Shown: positions 15,834 through 24,253, numbered from the stretch's first letter. The stretch is DNA of 64,000 bases from Actinospineispora eucalypti (GCA_014208095.1 JACHMT010000002.1:186001-250000), one strand, 5' to 3'. Notes: a model not told the origin generated them from the letters alone. Program-made: numbers and translations.

Positions 15834-16151
15834 TAGTGAGCTCCTGGAGAGAGAAGCGTGTGTCTTCGTAACGGTACTCCCTGGCAGAGCGTCTCAATGC
15901 CGGCGTTTGGGCAGGATTTGTACGTCTCCGCTTCACGGAGGCTGCCTTTCTTGACGCCCTGAGCTTGGCACGGCCGGTCTCACGATCAAGGGGTCGAAAA
16001 CATCTTGGTCATCCTTCGGACCGCTGCGCTTGCCCAAGATCTTTTCGCCTAATCCCTTGACCGCGAGCCTCTCCGGCCGTGCCTGGCGCCGCATTGCGGT
16101 GGCGGGCAGGACCCGCCGCCTGCATGACCAGGGCGTCAAGGAGGCAAAGCG
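15834..16151. other. Nested inverted repeats before the ArdC operon
   Basis: No gene in ~320 bp, but three nested inverted repeats. Outer: CTTGACGCCCTG (15950-15961) with CAGGGCGTCAAG (16129-16140). Middle: CACGGCCGG (15969-15977) with CCGGCCGTG (16073-16081). Inner: an imperfect pair, 15984-16008 with 16034-16060. The folded unit would end right at the ribosome site of the next gene, so it could be a structured 5' leader or a recombination or transfer site. Confidence 0.6.
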
Positions 16152-16295
16152 ATGCAGTGCCAGACCTGCGGTTATCTCGAGCACGAGGGTTGTTGCGATG
16201 GCTGTCTTGGGCACACGACGGATGGCCAATGCGTCACGCCTGAGCTGCTGGACGAGTGGGAGGACGAGGGCCGCTCGGTAGGAGCCGGATCGTGA
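16152..16295 (+). CDS. Very small zinc-knuckle-like protein
   Basis: 47 residues from ATG at 16152 behind an excellent ribosome site (AAGGAGGCAAAGCG). It begins MQCQTCGYLEHEGCCDGC, so five cysteines in the first 18 residues plus C29 and two histidines suggest metal binding. The stop overlaps the ArdC-like start by 4 bases (GTGA), making it the first gene of that operon. Translational coupling and the strong ribosome site make this a confident gene despite its size; function unknown. Confidence 0.68.
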   Translation: MQCQTCGYLEHEGCCDGCLGHTTDGQCVTPELLDEWEDEGRSVGAGS

Positions 16296-17227
16296 GCGGC
16301 ATGCAGCACCGGGGAAAGCGGCCGACGAGCACGCCTGAGGAGCGTGTCGCGAAAGTGGAGGCGCTGACCAGCCAGCTCACGACAGCAGTCCTGGCGTTGA
16401 CCAGCAGTACGGCATGGGCCGCGATGTTGCGGACTGCGGCCAAGTTCCACCGCTACAGCGTGAACAACGTCCTGTTGCTCTGGCTGCAGGCTGAAGAGCG
16501 AGGCATGGCGTTGTCCCAGGTTGCCGGGTACCGGACGTGGCAGAGCATGCAGCGGCAGGTTCGCCGAGGGGAACGAGCGCTCAAGGTTCTGGCGCCGGTG
16601 CGCCGCCGATTGACTGATGAGGAAGCAGCGGCACGGGTGGGCAAGGGCCAGCCTGCCTACGGCGACGACGGCCGCCCGCTCATGGTGGTCTGTGGCTTCC
16701 GCACGGAGAACGTATGGGACATCAGCCAGACCGATGGGGAGGCACTCCCGACCGCACCAACCGAGATGATCTTGCGTGGTGCTGGCCCGGCTGGTCTGTG
16801 GGACGGGCTTGTCCACCTGGTCGAAGCTGCGGGCTACCGGCTGGAGCGAAACCCGGCACGAAACGGCGCGCATGGCTGGACGAATTGCGCGGACCGTGTG
16901 GTGTCCGTTCGGCCCGACGTCGACGAAGCGGAAGCCGTACGCGTCCTTGCCCACGAGCTCGGGCACATCCGCGCGGATCATGAGCATCGGGAGATTGCTC
17001 GTGCGCAACGAGAGACCGAGGCAGACGGCATCGCCTACGTGATCGCGACGGCGTGCGGGTTGGACCTTGAAGAATCAGCCGCCGGGTACGTGGCCGGTTG
17101 GAGCAACGGTGACCCGGAGCTCTTGCGGACAGCTGCCGAGACGGTGCACAAGGCCGCAACGGCGATCTTGGCTGACCTCGAGCGGTACAACGCCGAAAGT
17201 ATGGCGGCAGCTGTGCCGTTGGGGTGA
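16292..17227 (+). CDS. ArdC-like antirestriction protein with metallopeptidase motif
   Basis: 311 residues from GTG at 16292, coupled to the small Cys gene. The N-terminal ~110 residues (FHRYSVNNVLLLWLQAEERG, then VAGYRTWQSMQRQVRRGE) match the ArdC single-stranded-DNA-binding domain. A zinc peptidase site HELGH appears near residue 213, followed by ETEADGIAYV, where the second Glu completes the usual HExxH...E triad. ArdC proteins protect incoming single-stranded DNA from restriction during conjugation. Presence fits a transferred element and implies single-stranded transfer although no relaxase was found. Confidence 0.82.
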   Translation: MSGMQHRGKRPTSTPEERVAKVEALTSQLTTAVLALTSSTAWAAMLRTAAKFHRYSVNNVLLLWLQAEERGMALSQVAGYRTWQSMQRQVRRGERALKVLAPVRRRLTDEEAAARVGKGQPAYGDDGRPLMVVCGFRTENVWDISQTDGEALPTAPTEMILRGAGPAGLWDGLVHLVEAAGYRLERNPARNGAHGWTNCADRVVSVRPDVDEAEAVRVLAHELGHIRADHEHREIARAQRETEADGIAYVIATACGLDLEESAAGYVAGWSNGDPELLRTAAETVHKAATAILADLERYNAESMAAAVPLG

Positions 17228-17234
17228 GTGCTTG

Positions 17235-17696
17235 ATGAGCCGGCACACCAGCACGATTACCGCCACTGCGGTGCGCGTCGCCGGATCGATTCCGGTAGAA
17301 GTCAGCGTGCGGCATATCGGCACCACGGACCAGGAAGCCGGGATGCGCATGGGTGAACTGTTGGTCTATGTACGCAGCCCGTTCGTTGCGGAACGAGTGG
17401 CGGACACCTGGCACATGGCAAAGCCGGTTGTGTGCGCGGCTGTGCCGCCCCGGGCGGCCGTCGGGAAGCTGCACGTACCGGTCCGCGTGGCCCTGGTTGG
17501 CACGATCGTTCGACTCGCGGGACACCCGGTCTGCACGATCGTTGGCGTGCCTGCCAGGTCTGGCCACGAACACCCGGCGCATGTGCGAATCGAGGTTGGT
17601 CCGCTCGCTTGGGAGGTCTGCGACCAGTTGGCATGGCACACCATCACCCGTGCTTGGCGACGGCTAGCGCGCATGCTGAATGAGCATGAGGAGTAG
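17235..17696 (+). CDS. Hypothetical protein of the ArdC operon
   Basis: 153 residues from ATG at 17235, 7 bases after the ArdC-like stop, so in the same operon. It is a beta-rich sequence (TITATAVRVAGSIPVEVSVR, then LHVPVRVALVGTIVRLAG) with no signal peptide and ends in a basic helix. No family recognised. A strong hairpin follows 18 bases after the stop. Confidence 0.6.
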   Translation: MSRHTSTITATAVRVAGSIPVEVSVRHIGTTDQEAGMRMGELLVYVRSPFVAERVADTWHMAKPVVCAAVPPRAAVGKLHVPVRVALVGTIVRLAGHPVCTIVGVPARSGHEHPAHVRIEVGPLAWEVCDQLAWHTITRAWRRLARMLNEHEE

Positions 17697-17713
17697 CGGA
17701 GAGCATGAGGACG

Positions 17714-17742
17714 ACACCCGGTCTCACGCAGAGGCCGGGTGT
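17714..17742 (+). terminator. Strong hairpin after the ArdC operon
   Basis: ACACCCGGTCTC (17714-17725) pairs with GAGGCCGGGTGT (17731-17742) with one G-T wobble and a 5-base loop. No U-tract follows, which is common for actinomycete terminators. Confidence 0.6.
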
Positions 17743-17908
17743 TCGTGATGTCCGGAAAGTGCCAGCAAGATCAACTCTGTAAGTTGCGGAGAAGCCGAGA
17801 CTGCGCTCGGCGGGGGAGCGACGGCAGGCCGTCGTCACCGCTTTTGGCCAGTAGAGATCATGACGATTGCTCGTTTCCTCTTCGCGTGCTGCCGCGTAGG
17901 GTTAAAGT

Positions 17909-18727
17909 GTGCCGCCTCAGTCGTTTGATGATTATGATGCTTTCGCAATGTGGCGAGCGCAGCCACGCTCATGGGGACCAGCAGGGCAATGGCGGATCTG
18001 GTTCGGCAGTGATGTCGTGCACGGTATTGCCGAACTGCTCGATACGCACGCCGCAACAGTGCGCAGGACATTCACGGGAAAACCTGCAGCGATCGGTTGT
18101 GTCCCCTGGTTAACGCACGTTGAGATCGCGCGCAGCCTAGCGGCGCTCTCGGCCTGCTGCATCGTGATTGATAAGAGTTGTCGACACTTGGCTGAACCAC
18201 TGGCAAATGCGAGGAACGCCTTTCCCAATGTGCTTGCAGGGATGCGGAATCGCATTCCCGCAATGGAGGACGAAGATAAGGACTGGCTCACACCTTACGA
18301 TCTGCCGCCCGACTACCGAGTCGGCCCGGTGCGGATGGTGGGCTGGTCAGGGAGCCAGGAGCGCAAGCCGCTCCTGCACGCAAAGCTCTTGGTCCTCGGG
18401 CAGATCACCGAGGAAGGACCCGGAGCAGAGCCGATGCGCTTCTTCCGGCCGCAGTCGGTGTGGTGGGGGAGCGCGAACTGGACTGAGCAGGCGAAGTCTC
18501 ACCTTGAGATGGGCGTTTGGTGCGACGATGAAGAGCTCGCATGGCAAGCCACGCGGTTCCTCGACGATCTGATCTGCTTCTCCGAACCCTTGCGGCGATC
18601 GCCACTACGGGCGCCCTCACCCGAGCTGGTGGCGATCGCGTACCCAGATCTATCTAACGAGGAGTACGAAGCCTGGGCAGACGATCTCACTGCACAGCAC
18701 AGCGAAGACATCGAGGACGAACCATAA
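17909..18727 (+). CDS. PLD-superfamily nuclease-like protein (single HKD-type motif)
   Basis: 272 residues from GTG at 17909. The region LLHAKLLVLGQ near residue 152 supplies an H-x-K and WWGSANWTEQAK near 190 the downstream G-S-x-N motif of phospholipase D-type nucleases; only one such half is present, as in dimeric Nuc-type enzymes. The N-terminal half has IWFGSDVVHGIAELLDTH and CCIVIDKSCRHLAEPL strands. It faces the lipase gene convergently. Nicking or DNA processing for transfer is possible; a defence nuclease is the alternative. Confidence 0.6.
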   Translation: MPPQSFDDYDAFAMWRAQPRSWGPAGQWRIWFGSDVVHGIAELLDTHAATVRRTFTGKPAAIGCVPWLTHVEIARSLAALSACCIVIDKSCRHLAEPLANARNAFPNVLAGMRNRIPAMEDEDKDWLTPYDLPPDYRVGPVRMVGWSGSQERKPLLHAKLLVLGQITEEGPGAEPMRFFRPQSVWWGSANWTEQAKSHLEMGVWCDDEELAWQATRFLDDLICFSEPLRRSPLRAPSPELVAIAYPDLSNEEYEAWADDLTAQHSEDIEDEP

Positions 18728-18741
18728 CGCGGGTTCGTTGG

Positions 18742-20652
18742 CTACTTCTCGACCTTCTGGCACTTCCCGCCGGACATCTCGTAGCCCGGCTTGCACACAG
18801 TGTCGGGCTTCTTCGTCGTGGACGGAGTACCACCGCCGGCCTGGTGGCCGCCGCGCCGCGTACTCGTCGGAGCACTCTTGCTCGTCTGCGAGTTTGGCGG
18901 GGTGGTCTTCGTCGTTGGTTGGCTGGCGGACCGGCAGATCCCTTCCTTGTCTCGGTGCTTGCCGTCCGGACAGGGTCCGCTCTGGTTCAGCTGGTCGGAT
19001 TCGCACACACCCTTGTTGTTGTGGTGCTGGCCGGGAGGACATTGCGTGTGCTGCTGACCGCCGCCAGGAACGACACAACCACTGCTTGAAGAAGTTGCCG
19101 GACTGACGCGAACCATCCCGTTGGGGCAAGGGTCTTGGCGGTTCGGATTACCGTTGTTGTACCCAGGCCCACACTCGCCCTGCGACACCATGATCCCAGG
19201 TCGGCAACTTGGGCCGCCGGCGGGCGGTTGGTCGTAGCAATCACCGTCACCGTGACGTACCTGGCCGTCCCGACAAGGTTTGTCCTTGCAGCCGCCATGA
19301 CCGTCCGGGATCTGGTTGTGGCGACACTCAACCGGCCTGAGCTTGCAATCACCGTGGTCGAGATACTCGTTATCGTCGCAGTGCGGAGTATAGCGCTGCG
19401 TAGGTGGATCAACGATGAGCTGTTGCGGCGGAGGCGGGGTTGGGGCAGGCGTAGGTGTTGGTTCACAATTGCCGAGGGCGTCTGGGTCGTTGGCTAGCTT
19501 GTCAGTTGAGGCATGGGTGTTCTTCTGTTTCCACTGTTCGATTGTCGGCATGACTCGCTCGGCAAAGGCTGGGTCTGTTGGGATATCAGAATGAAAGCTT
19601 CCGAGAAACGGGCGGGCGCCAAAGCGACACCAGAATGGTCCAGTTTTGCAGTCAAGCGCAATGGGTGTGAGTACATGACCGCCAGCCTCTGGTTTCGTTG
19701 CAGAATTTATTCCAACGAAGGGGTCTGCGGCCTCGCTCGCTTTCTGATCCTTGGGAACAAGGGCTGATCGTATTTGGCCAAACAGATTTACAGTTGTGCC
19801 GACAAGGTTGACCTGTTGGCCGGCGGCAATGTCGGTCAGTGGCAGCGTCTGCTTGTTGACATCATCGGACTTCGACGGCGCCGTGAGCGTTCCTCCGACT
19901 GGAAGTAGGTCGATATCTGGAGGGATTTTTGGAAGGTTGCTAAAGTTACCCGAGAGCTTGCCTTCTTTACCTGCCTCCATAGCTTGAAGCCCGCTACTGG
20001 CGGCAATCGTGTTGAGGTAAAATTGGACTCGAAAGTCAAGAGGCACATCTAGACCCGTCGCAGACAGCCTAGCGGCGTTAATAATCAGGTTTATCCTGTC
20101 GCGTGGCACGCCCTGCCAGGGGGTACCGGCCGAAATGATGCCGGCGATATTTTGTGCGACTGCCGGATCGATGTCCAATGAACCTTGAATCGCGAGTCCG
20201 CCCATTGAGTGGCCGACGGTGATCACTTTCTTCCCTGTGTTCTTGGCTAGACACTTAATAGCTGCGGCAACTCGTTGGGCGATGGATTTGCTATCCGAGC
20301 CGCCGTCTGTCACCCATTTTTCGTGGATGTCGCTGTAGTCCAGCCTCCCAACAACATAGTCATTCTTCTTGTTGTCGAGCTGATCGGCAAGTCCGTTATT
20401 GCCGTTCCACTGACTAGGATTGCCGAAAGGCCATGCGATACCTGGTAGACCCCAGCCGTGGACCAGGAGGACGGGCTGTTTGCCTGGTGGCACCTTGAGT
20501 GGGTTTCCCTGAGCATCGACCACCTTCGGACATGAGCAATTGGCGGCAGCCGCCGTTGCGTATGCATGAGCGGGCTCAGTCACCAGGAGTATTGCGAAGA
20601 CAAGCGGGAGTGCGATCCCTATCAGCCACGCTCGCCTGACCGTCGAGGTCAT
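18742..20652 (-). CDS. Secreted alpha/beta hydrolase (lipase-like) with Cys-rich repeat tail
   Basis: 636 residues with a signal peptide (cut near AHA-YA at 30). The catalytic domain has VLLVHGWGLPG near 61 and the nucleophile elbow VGHSMGGLA with Ser149, followed by ISAGTPWQGVPR, as in lipases of the PGAP1/LipA type. After residue ~400 comes a Pro-rich linker and a tail with six or more cysteine units of the form CxxGxxxxxxGxC (for example CRHNQIPDGHGGCKDKPC and CPPGQHHNNKGVC), then a Thr/Ser-rich stretch and a final C-P-G-Y unit. Probably exported and disulfide-bonded. It is coupled to the lipoprotein gene upstream by an ATGA overlap. Confidence 0.82.
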   Translation of the reverse strand: MTSTVRRAWLIGIALPLVFAILLVTEPAHAYATAAAANCSCPKVVDAQGNPLKVPPGKQPVLLVHGWGLPGIAWPFGNPSQWNGNNGLADQLDNKKNDYVVGRLDYSDIHEKWVTDGGSDSKSIAQRVAAAIKCLAKNTGKKVITVGHSMGGLAIQGSLDIDPAVAQNIAGIISAGTPWQGVPRDRINLIINAARLSATGLDVPLDFRVQFYLNTIAASSGLQAMEAGKEGKLSGNFSNLPKIPPDIDLLPVGGTLTAPSKSDDVNKQTLPLTDIAAGQQVNLVGTTVNLFGQIRSALVPKDQKASEAADPFVGINSATKPEAGGHVLTPIALDCKTGPFWCRFGARPFLGSFHSDIPTDPAFAERVMPTIEQWKQKNTHASTDKLANDPDALGNCEPTPTPAPTPPPPQQLIVDPPTQRYTPHCDDNEYLDHGDCKLRPVECRHNQIPDGHGGCKDKPCRDGQVRHGDGDCYDQPPAGGPSCRPGIMVSQGECGPGYNNGNPNRQDPCPNGMVRVSPATSSSSGCVVPGGGQQHTQCPPGQHHNNKGVCESDQLNQSGPCPDGKHRDKEGICRSASQPTTKTTPPNSQTSKSAPTSTRRGGHQAGGGTPSTTKKPDTVCKPGYEMSGGKCQKVEK

Positions 20653-21056
20653 GACGGGCTTGTCTCATAGAGGAGCCACTGATCATCAAGGTGAATCAGA
20701 TGCAAGCTCAATGCTTCGGCGGGCTCGCCTGGCCGGGTGAGTGTGGCGTGGATGGTCGCAAGGTGCGGCCGGCCGGCCTGGTCGAGGCTGGCAATCTCCC
20801 ATGTCTCGGGGGCCATCACGAGTGTCGAACCGGTAGGCAAGAGCCCGGGAGGTCGGCGAGACATGACCCGCAGGCCAGGTGGCAGCGCCGTTTCCTGGAC
20901 GGCTGGATCGGCAGAGGTGAGGTTTGTCACGAGCGAGCGGAGGTCTGGTGCAGCAGGCGGGGTATTCGCGAATGGAGCGGAACCACAGCCAGCGAGTAGG
21001 GGAGCGATGTAGACAAGGAGAAGTACGAAAGTGGAGAGATTGGCCCGCTGTTTCAT
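20649..21056 (-). CDS. Lipoprotein of the lipase operon
   Basis: 135 residues from ATG at 21056. The signal LSTFVLLLVYIAPLLAGCGS ends in a lipobox (LLAGC), so the mature protein should be lipid-anchored outside the membrane. The mature part has a single beta-rich domain (ETWEIASLDQAGRPHLATIH, then LHLIHLDDQWLLYETSPS) that resembles NTF2-like or conjugation-associated lipoproteins but is not assignable. It overlaps the lipase start by 4 bases, so the two are co-translated; a surface partnership is inferred. Confidence 0.7.
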   Translation of the reverse strand: MKQRANLSTFVLLLVYIAPLLAGCGSAPFANTPPAAPDLRSLVTNLTSADPAVQETALPPGLRVMSRRPPGLLPTGSTLVMAPETWEIASLDQAGRPHLATIHATLTRPGEPAEALSLHLIHLDDQWLLYETSPS

Positions 21057-21077
21057 GGGCAACTCCTTGCGAGAGAC

Positions 21078-21524
21078 TCAGATGATCAGTCGGGACACGA
21101 GGATGAGGAATGGTCCCCATGGAAGCCAGGAAGGTGGTGTCGTGATGTAGGTGACTAAGACCCATGTCGGTAGTTGCCACCACGGCGTGCCGTCAGGGGC
21201 TAGGGCCGTTGCGGGAACCAAGAGAGCCAGGAGGTATAACGCGCCGAGAGAAGTGACCAGACCAAAGGTGCCATGACGAAGCAAGGGGTAGTTGGCGTGC
21301 TGCCCGTGCCGGTTCCGCTTTCCGAGTAGCGATAGCCGATACGTACCTACGGAAAGATACCCTATGGAGAGAAAGCACAAGAACCAGAGCCAGGCGAGAT
21401 AGTAATACATGCCGAAGACATTGATATCCTCGATTGGAGAGAGAAGGCTGATTGCCAGCAGTGGCAATGAAGCGAGTGCGAGTACCGTAAGCAACTTGCC
21501 ATAGAGAAAATAGAGTATCTTCAT
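21078..21524 (-). CDS. Four-TM membrane protein heading the lipase operon
   Basis: 148 residues with hydrophobic stretches LTVLALASLPLLAISLL, YYLAWLWFLCFLSIGYL, LVTSLGALYLLALLVPAT and WVLVTYITT...FLILVSRLII. No family recognised. It lies 21 bases before the lipoprotein gene on the same strand and has its own consensus promoter, so the unit is membrane protein, lipoprotein, secreted lipase. Confidence 0.68.
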   Translation of the reverse strand: MKILYFLYGKLLTVLALASLPLLAISLLSPIEDINVFGMYYYLAWLWFLCFLSIGYLSVGTYRLSLLGKRNRHGQHANYPLLRHGTFGLVTSLGALYLLALLVPATALAPDGTPWWQLPTWVLVTYITTPPSWLPWGPFLILVSRLII

Positions 21525-21536
21525 AGCGATACTTAA

Positions 21537-21565
21537 CGATAACCTATTTCGTTATTGCATGTCAA
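21537..21565 (-). promoter_or_regulatory. Promoter of the membrane protein-lipoprotein-lipase operon
   Basis: Minus strand TTGACA (21565-21560), 17-bp spacer, TTATCG (21542-21537), 12 bp before the ATG at 21524. Confidence 0.6.
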
Positions 21566-21724
21566 AAACGCATGCCTTGCTCCCGGGGTAATAGTGTTGG
21601 CGATGCCAACTTGGAGTCGCACCGAGCTGCTGCGGAAGCCCAAGGGTATTCCAGACCCCCCACGTTTAGCGATCTTGCGGTCTTGCAAACGTGAATAGTG
21701 ATCCCGTCTACTCGCAGATCCTTG

Positions 21725-22020
21725 CTAGTCGGCGGGATACTGTTGATTTCCGCAACGTGCGTTCCAGTGCCTGTCCAGCGCGCAACGATCTAATCTGCGT
21801 GGGAGAAGATGTCTTTCAATCTCCCAGTAGCCAGCGAGTGATTCCTGGTGGGTCCGGACTGCCTCGGCGATGCCTGCTGGTCCCGGGCCAGCCTGCACGT
21901 GTGGGTCATGCAGGAGGTGATCGGCAATGAACAGCTCCTCGGCGAGCTCGTTCTTCCGGCCGTTGCGCATCTCCTAGTGGTAGCGGCGAACCACAGCTTC
22001 ATCGGAGGCGTCTCATCTGT
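21725..22020 (-). pseudogene. SnoaL-like (ester cyclase fold) gene remnant
   Basis: In one frame: DEAVVRRYH, a TAG stop at 21976-21974, then EMRNGRKNELAEELFIADHL and LHDPHVQAGPGPAGIAEAVR. This is the start of a SnoaL-like protein (usual pattern: V-R-R-Y-Y-E-E-x-x-N...D-x-A-D-E-L-F-A-x-D-x-x-x-H-D-P). The in-frame stop and the loss of everything after ~residue 65 mark it as dead. The region 21566-21724 to its side holds only a 31-codon open frame at 21603 with no support. Confidence 0.5.
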
Positions 22021-22152
22021 CGCCCTCCTCTCTGGAGCGCGCGGAAGTAGACACCCGTCACACGCAGCGGTCTAGGGCCGAACGGCCTAATGGGCGCAGC
22101 TGATGCGCAGCTGTAACAACAGCCAGACGGGTCCCATCCGGCATTGCGGTGC

Positions 22153-22944
22153 TCACCGACCCTCCTTGCAGTAGCCGTCGCCATCACCGTCACGTTCACC
22201 GGGAAGGCACGGATGCCCGCTTCTGCCCGTGCGCCGCTTGGGCGGATCAGGCTCGTTGTCCTGGTTCCGCAGATAGGTGCGGTTGCTGTCGTTTGTGACG
22301 AGCGGTTGGGGTCGCTCGAGGGCTGGGCCACAGGGCGGGCCGAACTGGCCCGTATGCAGCTGTTGTGCCATACGGATGGCTGGCGCGATTGCTTGCAGGT
22401 AGCTCGCGTTGGCTCCGCTTTCGGCGTAGAGGTCGGCGTAGCCGGCGGTCGCAAGCGTGGAACCCACGTCCTGTGCGTAGCCGGCCTGCAGATATGCCCA
22501 CTGACTGCCGAATGGATCGGTGCCAGCGCCCGGATCCCGGACGAGATTCACTTGCTGGCCAACAGCGACTATGCCGTTGACCAGCTGCAGCGCCTGCTTG
22601 CCTGCGCACGTTGTGATTCCCTGGGCGAGGACGCCAGCCAGCCTGATCGTCCGGCCGTCGCTGAGTACGTAGGTTGCCGCGTCGTGGATGCGCGAGATCG
22701 TGACCAGCTCGCCGCCGGCGTAGCACCCGCGCATCCCGTCGTAGGCGGCTGGTTGGGCACTGCTGGTGTACGGACAGGGATTTGCCGGAGCCACCGGCGC
22801 GGCGCTCGTCGTGGTTGGCGTCCGGGCGGGTGCTGCAGATGACGCATCGTCGCTACCGGCGTTGCACGAGCCGACGACGACGAACAATAGGACGATGCCG
22901 GCGAGCCAACCTTTTGCCGAGCTAGACGACGACCGAGCGGCCAT
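22153..22944 (-). CDS. Exported thermonuclease-like protein with Asp-rich Ca-binding-type C-terminus
   Basis: 263 residues from ATG at 22944. A hydrophobic anchor (GWLAGIVLLFVVVGSCNAG, possible lipobox VGSC) precedes a Pro/Thr/Ala linker and a staphylococcal-nuclease-type barrel: LVTISRIHDAATYVLSDGRT, IRLAGV, then GQQVNLVRDPGAGTDPFGSQ and AYLQAGYAQDVGSTLATAGY. The Glu expected after the PG/GI loop is absent and the second catalytic Arg region reads DPFGSQWAY instead of a DxxGR-type sequence, so activity is doubtful. The end, DGDGDGYCKEGR, resembles an excalibur-type Ca-binding motif. Placed beside other secreted proteins. Confidence 0.68.
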   Translation of the reverse strand: MAARSSSSSAKGWLAGIVLLFVVVGSCNAGSDDASSAAPARTPTTTSAAPVAPANPCPYTSSAQPAAYDGMRGCYAGGELVTISRIHDAATYVLSDGRTIRLAGVLAQGITTCAGKQALQLVNGIVAVGQQVNLVRDPGAGTDPFGSQWAYLQAGYAQDVGSTLATAGYADLYAESGANASYLQAIAPAIRMAQQLHTGQFGPPCGPALERPQPLVTNDSNRTYLRNQDNEPDPPKRRTGRSGHPCLPGERDGDGDGYCKEGR

Positions 22945-23464
22945 TGCTTCCCCAGGGGATTGATCATAGTGAGCGTCCGGTCGGATGCTCACTGGCGGTG
23001 CGATCGTCGTCACATCACGCGCAGTTGTTACCAGGAGACGGCAGCTGTACCGCGACACCACCCGAATGGCCTAGTTTAGGAATCATTTGGCGGTACGTTG
23101 GCGCGGCCACATAGAGGACACCTATTTACATCTCTGGACACGCTGTCAACGGCGCTATCTGCGATGTATGGACGAATCTCCTACGGCAAACAGCGTATAG
23201 ACAAACCCGCAAAACGGCCTCGAAACGTGTTTTCTGTGAAGAGTTGGTAACGACTGGTGACGCTGGGGCGGATGCTGTGCCACTGTCCGTATCCCGGTGG
23301 GGACCCCTCGGTACGTGCGCAGCTTCGGACCCTGGCTGCCGGCTTGTTTGACCGCGTTTATGGATCGAGGCGTCATGCCTCATGAGGTTCGGGCTGGAAG
23401 GGCTCACCGTTCCACGCACTCGGCCAATCTGTGGCCGAGAGGCTTACGAGATTGAGGGGCAATA
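22945..23464. other. Regulatory and repeat-bearing gap, possible IS scar
   Basis: No convincing gene in ~520 bp. An inverted repeat AGTGAGC (22968-22974)/GCTCACT (22987-22993) lies before the thermonuclease start. Two GGACAC direct repeats near 23117 and 23136 resemble transposon-end repeats. A 21-bp sequence at 23236-23256 is repeated exactly at 37935-37955. Confidence 0.45.
23236..23256. repeat. 21-bp dispersed repeat, copy 1
   Basis: GTGAAGAGTTGGTAACGACT followed by G, identical to 37935-37955. Similarity extends about 8 bp to the left with three mismatches. Read in one frame both copies encode EELVTT after a Cys, so a shared peptide origin is possible. Confidence 0.75.
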
Positions 23465-24187
23465 ATGAGTTCAGATACGCAATTCACGGCACTCGGCCCG
23501 ACAGCTATCGGTTTTCAAACACACGGCGCAAATATCAAGACGGGTGCTGATGCGTCCGGAACTGAAGATGGTGTTCGGGGCAGTTGTGGCGCGGGGTTGG
23601 GTGAGAACGGTGCGGGCGTTCGAGCGACATCTTCGGCGCCCAATGGCAACGGCGTCATCGCAGTGGCGAATAATGGAACCAATGCCTTTGGTATTTGGGC
23701 CATTGCTCGACGGGGGTTTGCTGGCAACTTCGATGGCCGTGTCCAGGTCAACGGTAGTTTGCAGGTGAACGGTGCCCTTACCGTCACGGGCGCAAAATCT
23801 GCAGCCGTTCGTGTCCGTGATGGGTCGCTGCGGCTGCTGTATGCAGTCGAAAGCCCGGAGAGCTGGTTTGAGGACTTTGGGGTCGGTGCACTGGAAAACG
23901 GGTACGCAACGGTCGAGCTTGATAGCGACTTTAGCTCAGTCCTCGCAGATGAGACATACCACGTGTTTCTCACCGAGTATGACGACAATAATGCGCTCTA
24001 TGTGGCCGCGAGAACCGGCACGTCATTTGAGGTGCGCTCCAAGAATGCGTCGGCCAAGAGTCAGTTTAGCTACCGGATCGTTGGCAAGCGCCGCGACATT
24101 CCTGCCGAGCGGTTCGCAGTGGCACCGGACGAGCCCGCGCAGAAAGAGCTAATCGACGTCTCGACGAACGGGCAGGTCGCGGATTAG
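23465..24187 (+). CDS. Beta-rich surface or fibre-like protein
   Basis: 240 residues. The first ~90 residues are Gly/Asn/Ala-rich and short-periodic (GANIKTGADASGTEDGVRGS, then GNGVIAVANNGTNAFGIWAI), leading to an NGSLQVNGALTVTGAKSAAV strand, as in trimeric fibre stalks. The C-terminal domain (RLLYAVESPESWFEDFGVG, then TYHVFLTEYDDNNALYVAAR) is a recurring beta domain in bacterial fibre-like proteins. No signal peptide. It may coat or attach to surfaces or phage-tail-like particles; function unproven. Confidence 0.6.
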   Translation: MSSDTQFTALGPTAIGFQTHGANIKTGADASGTEDGVRGSCGAGLGENGAGVRATSSAPNGNGVIAVANNGTNAFGIWAIARRGFAGNFDGRVQVNGSLQVNGALTVTGAKSAAVRVRDGSLRLLYAVESPESWFEDFGVGALENGYATVELDSDFSSVLADETYHVFLTEYDDNNALYVAARTGTSFEVRSKNASAKSQFSYRIVGKRRDIPAERFAVAPDEPAQKELIDVSTNGQVAD

Positions 24188-24253
24188 CTTTTTCGGTGCT
24201 ACCCAGGATCGGCATGGCTTGGGTGGCTGGGCGACGATTACCTCTATAGTCAC

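Noticed and set aside
18168..18572. Plus-strand frame inside the PLD-like gene
   Set aside because: Second frame of the same region; the PLD frame has motifs and this one does not.
21603..21698. 31-codon open frame (MPTWSRTELLRKPKGIPDPP)
   Set aside because: Protein-like but no ribosome site, no domain and no neighbour support.
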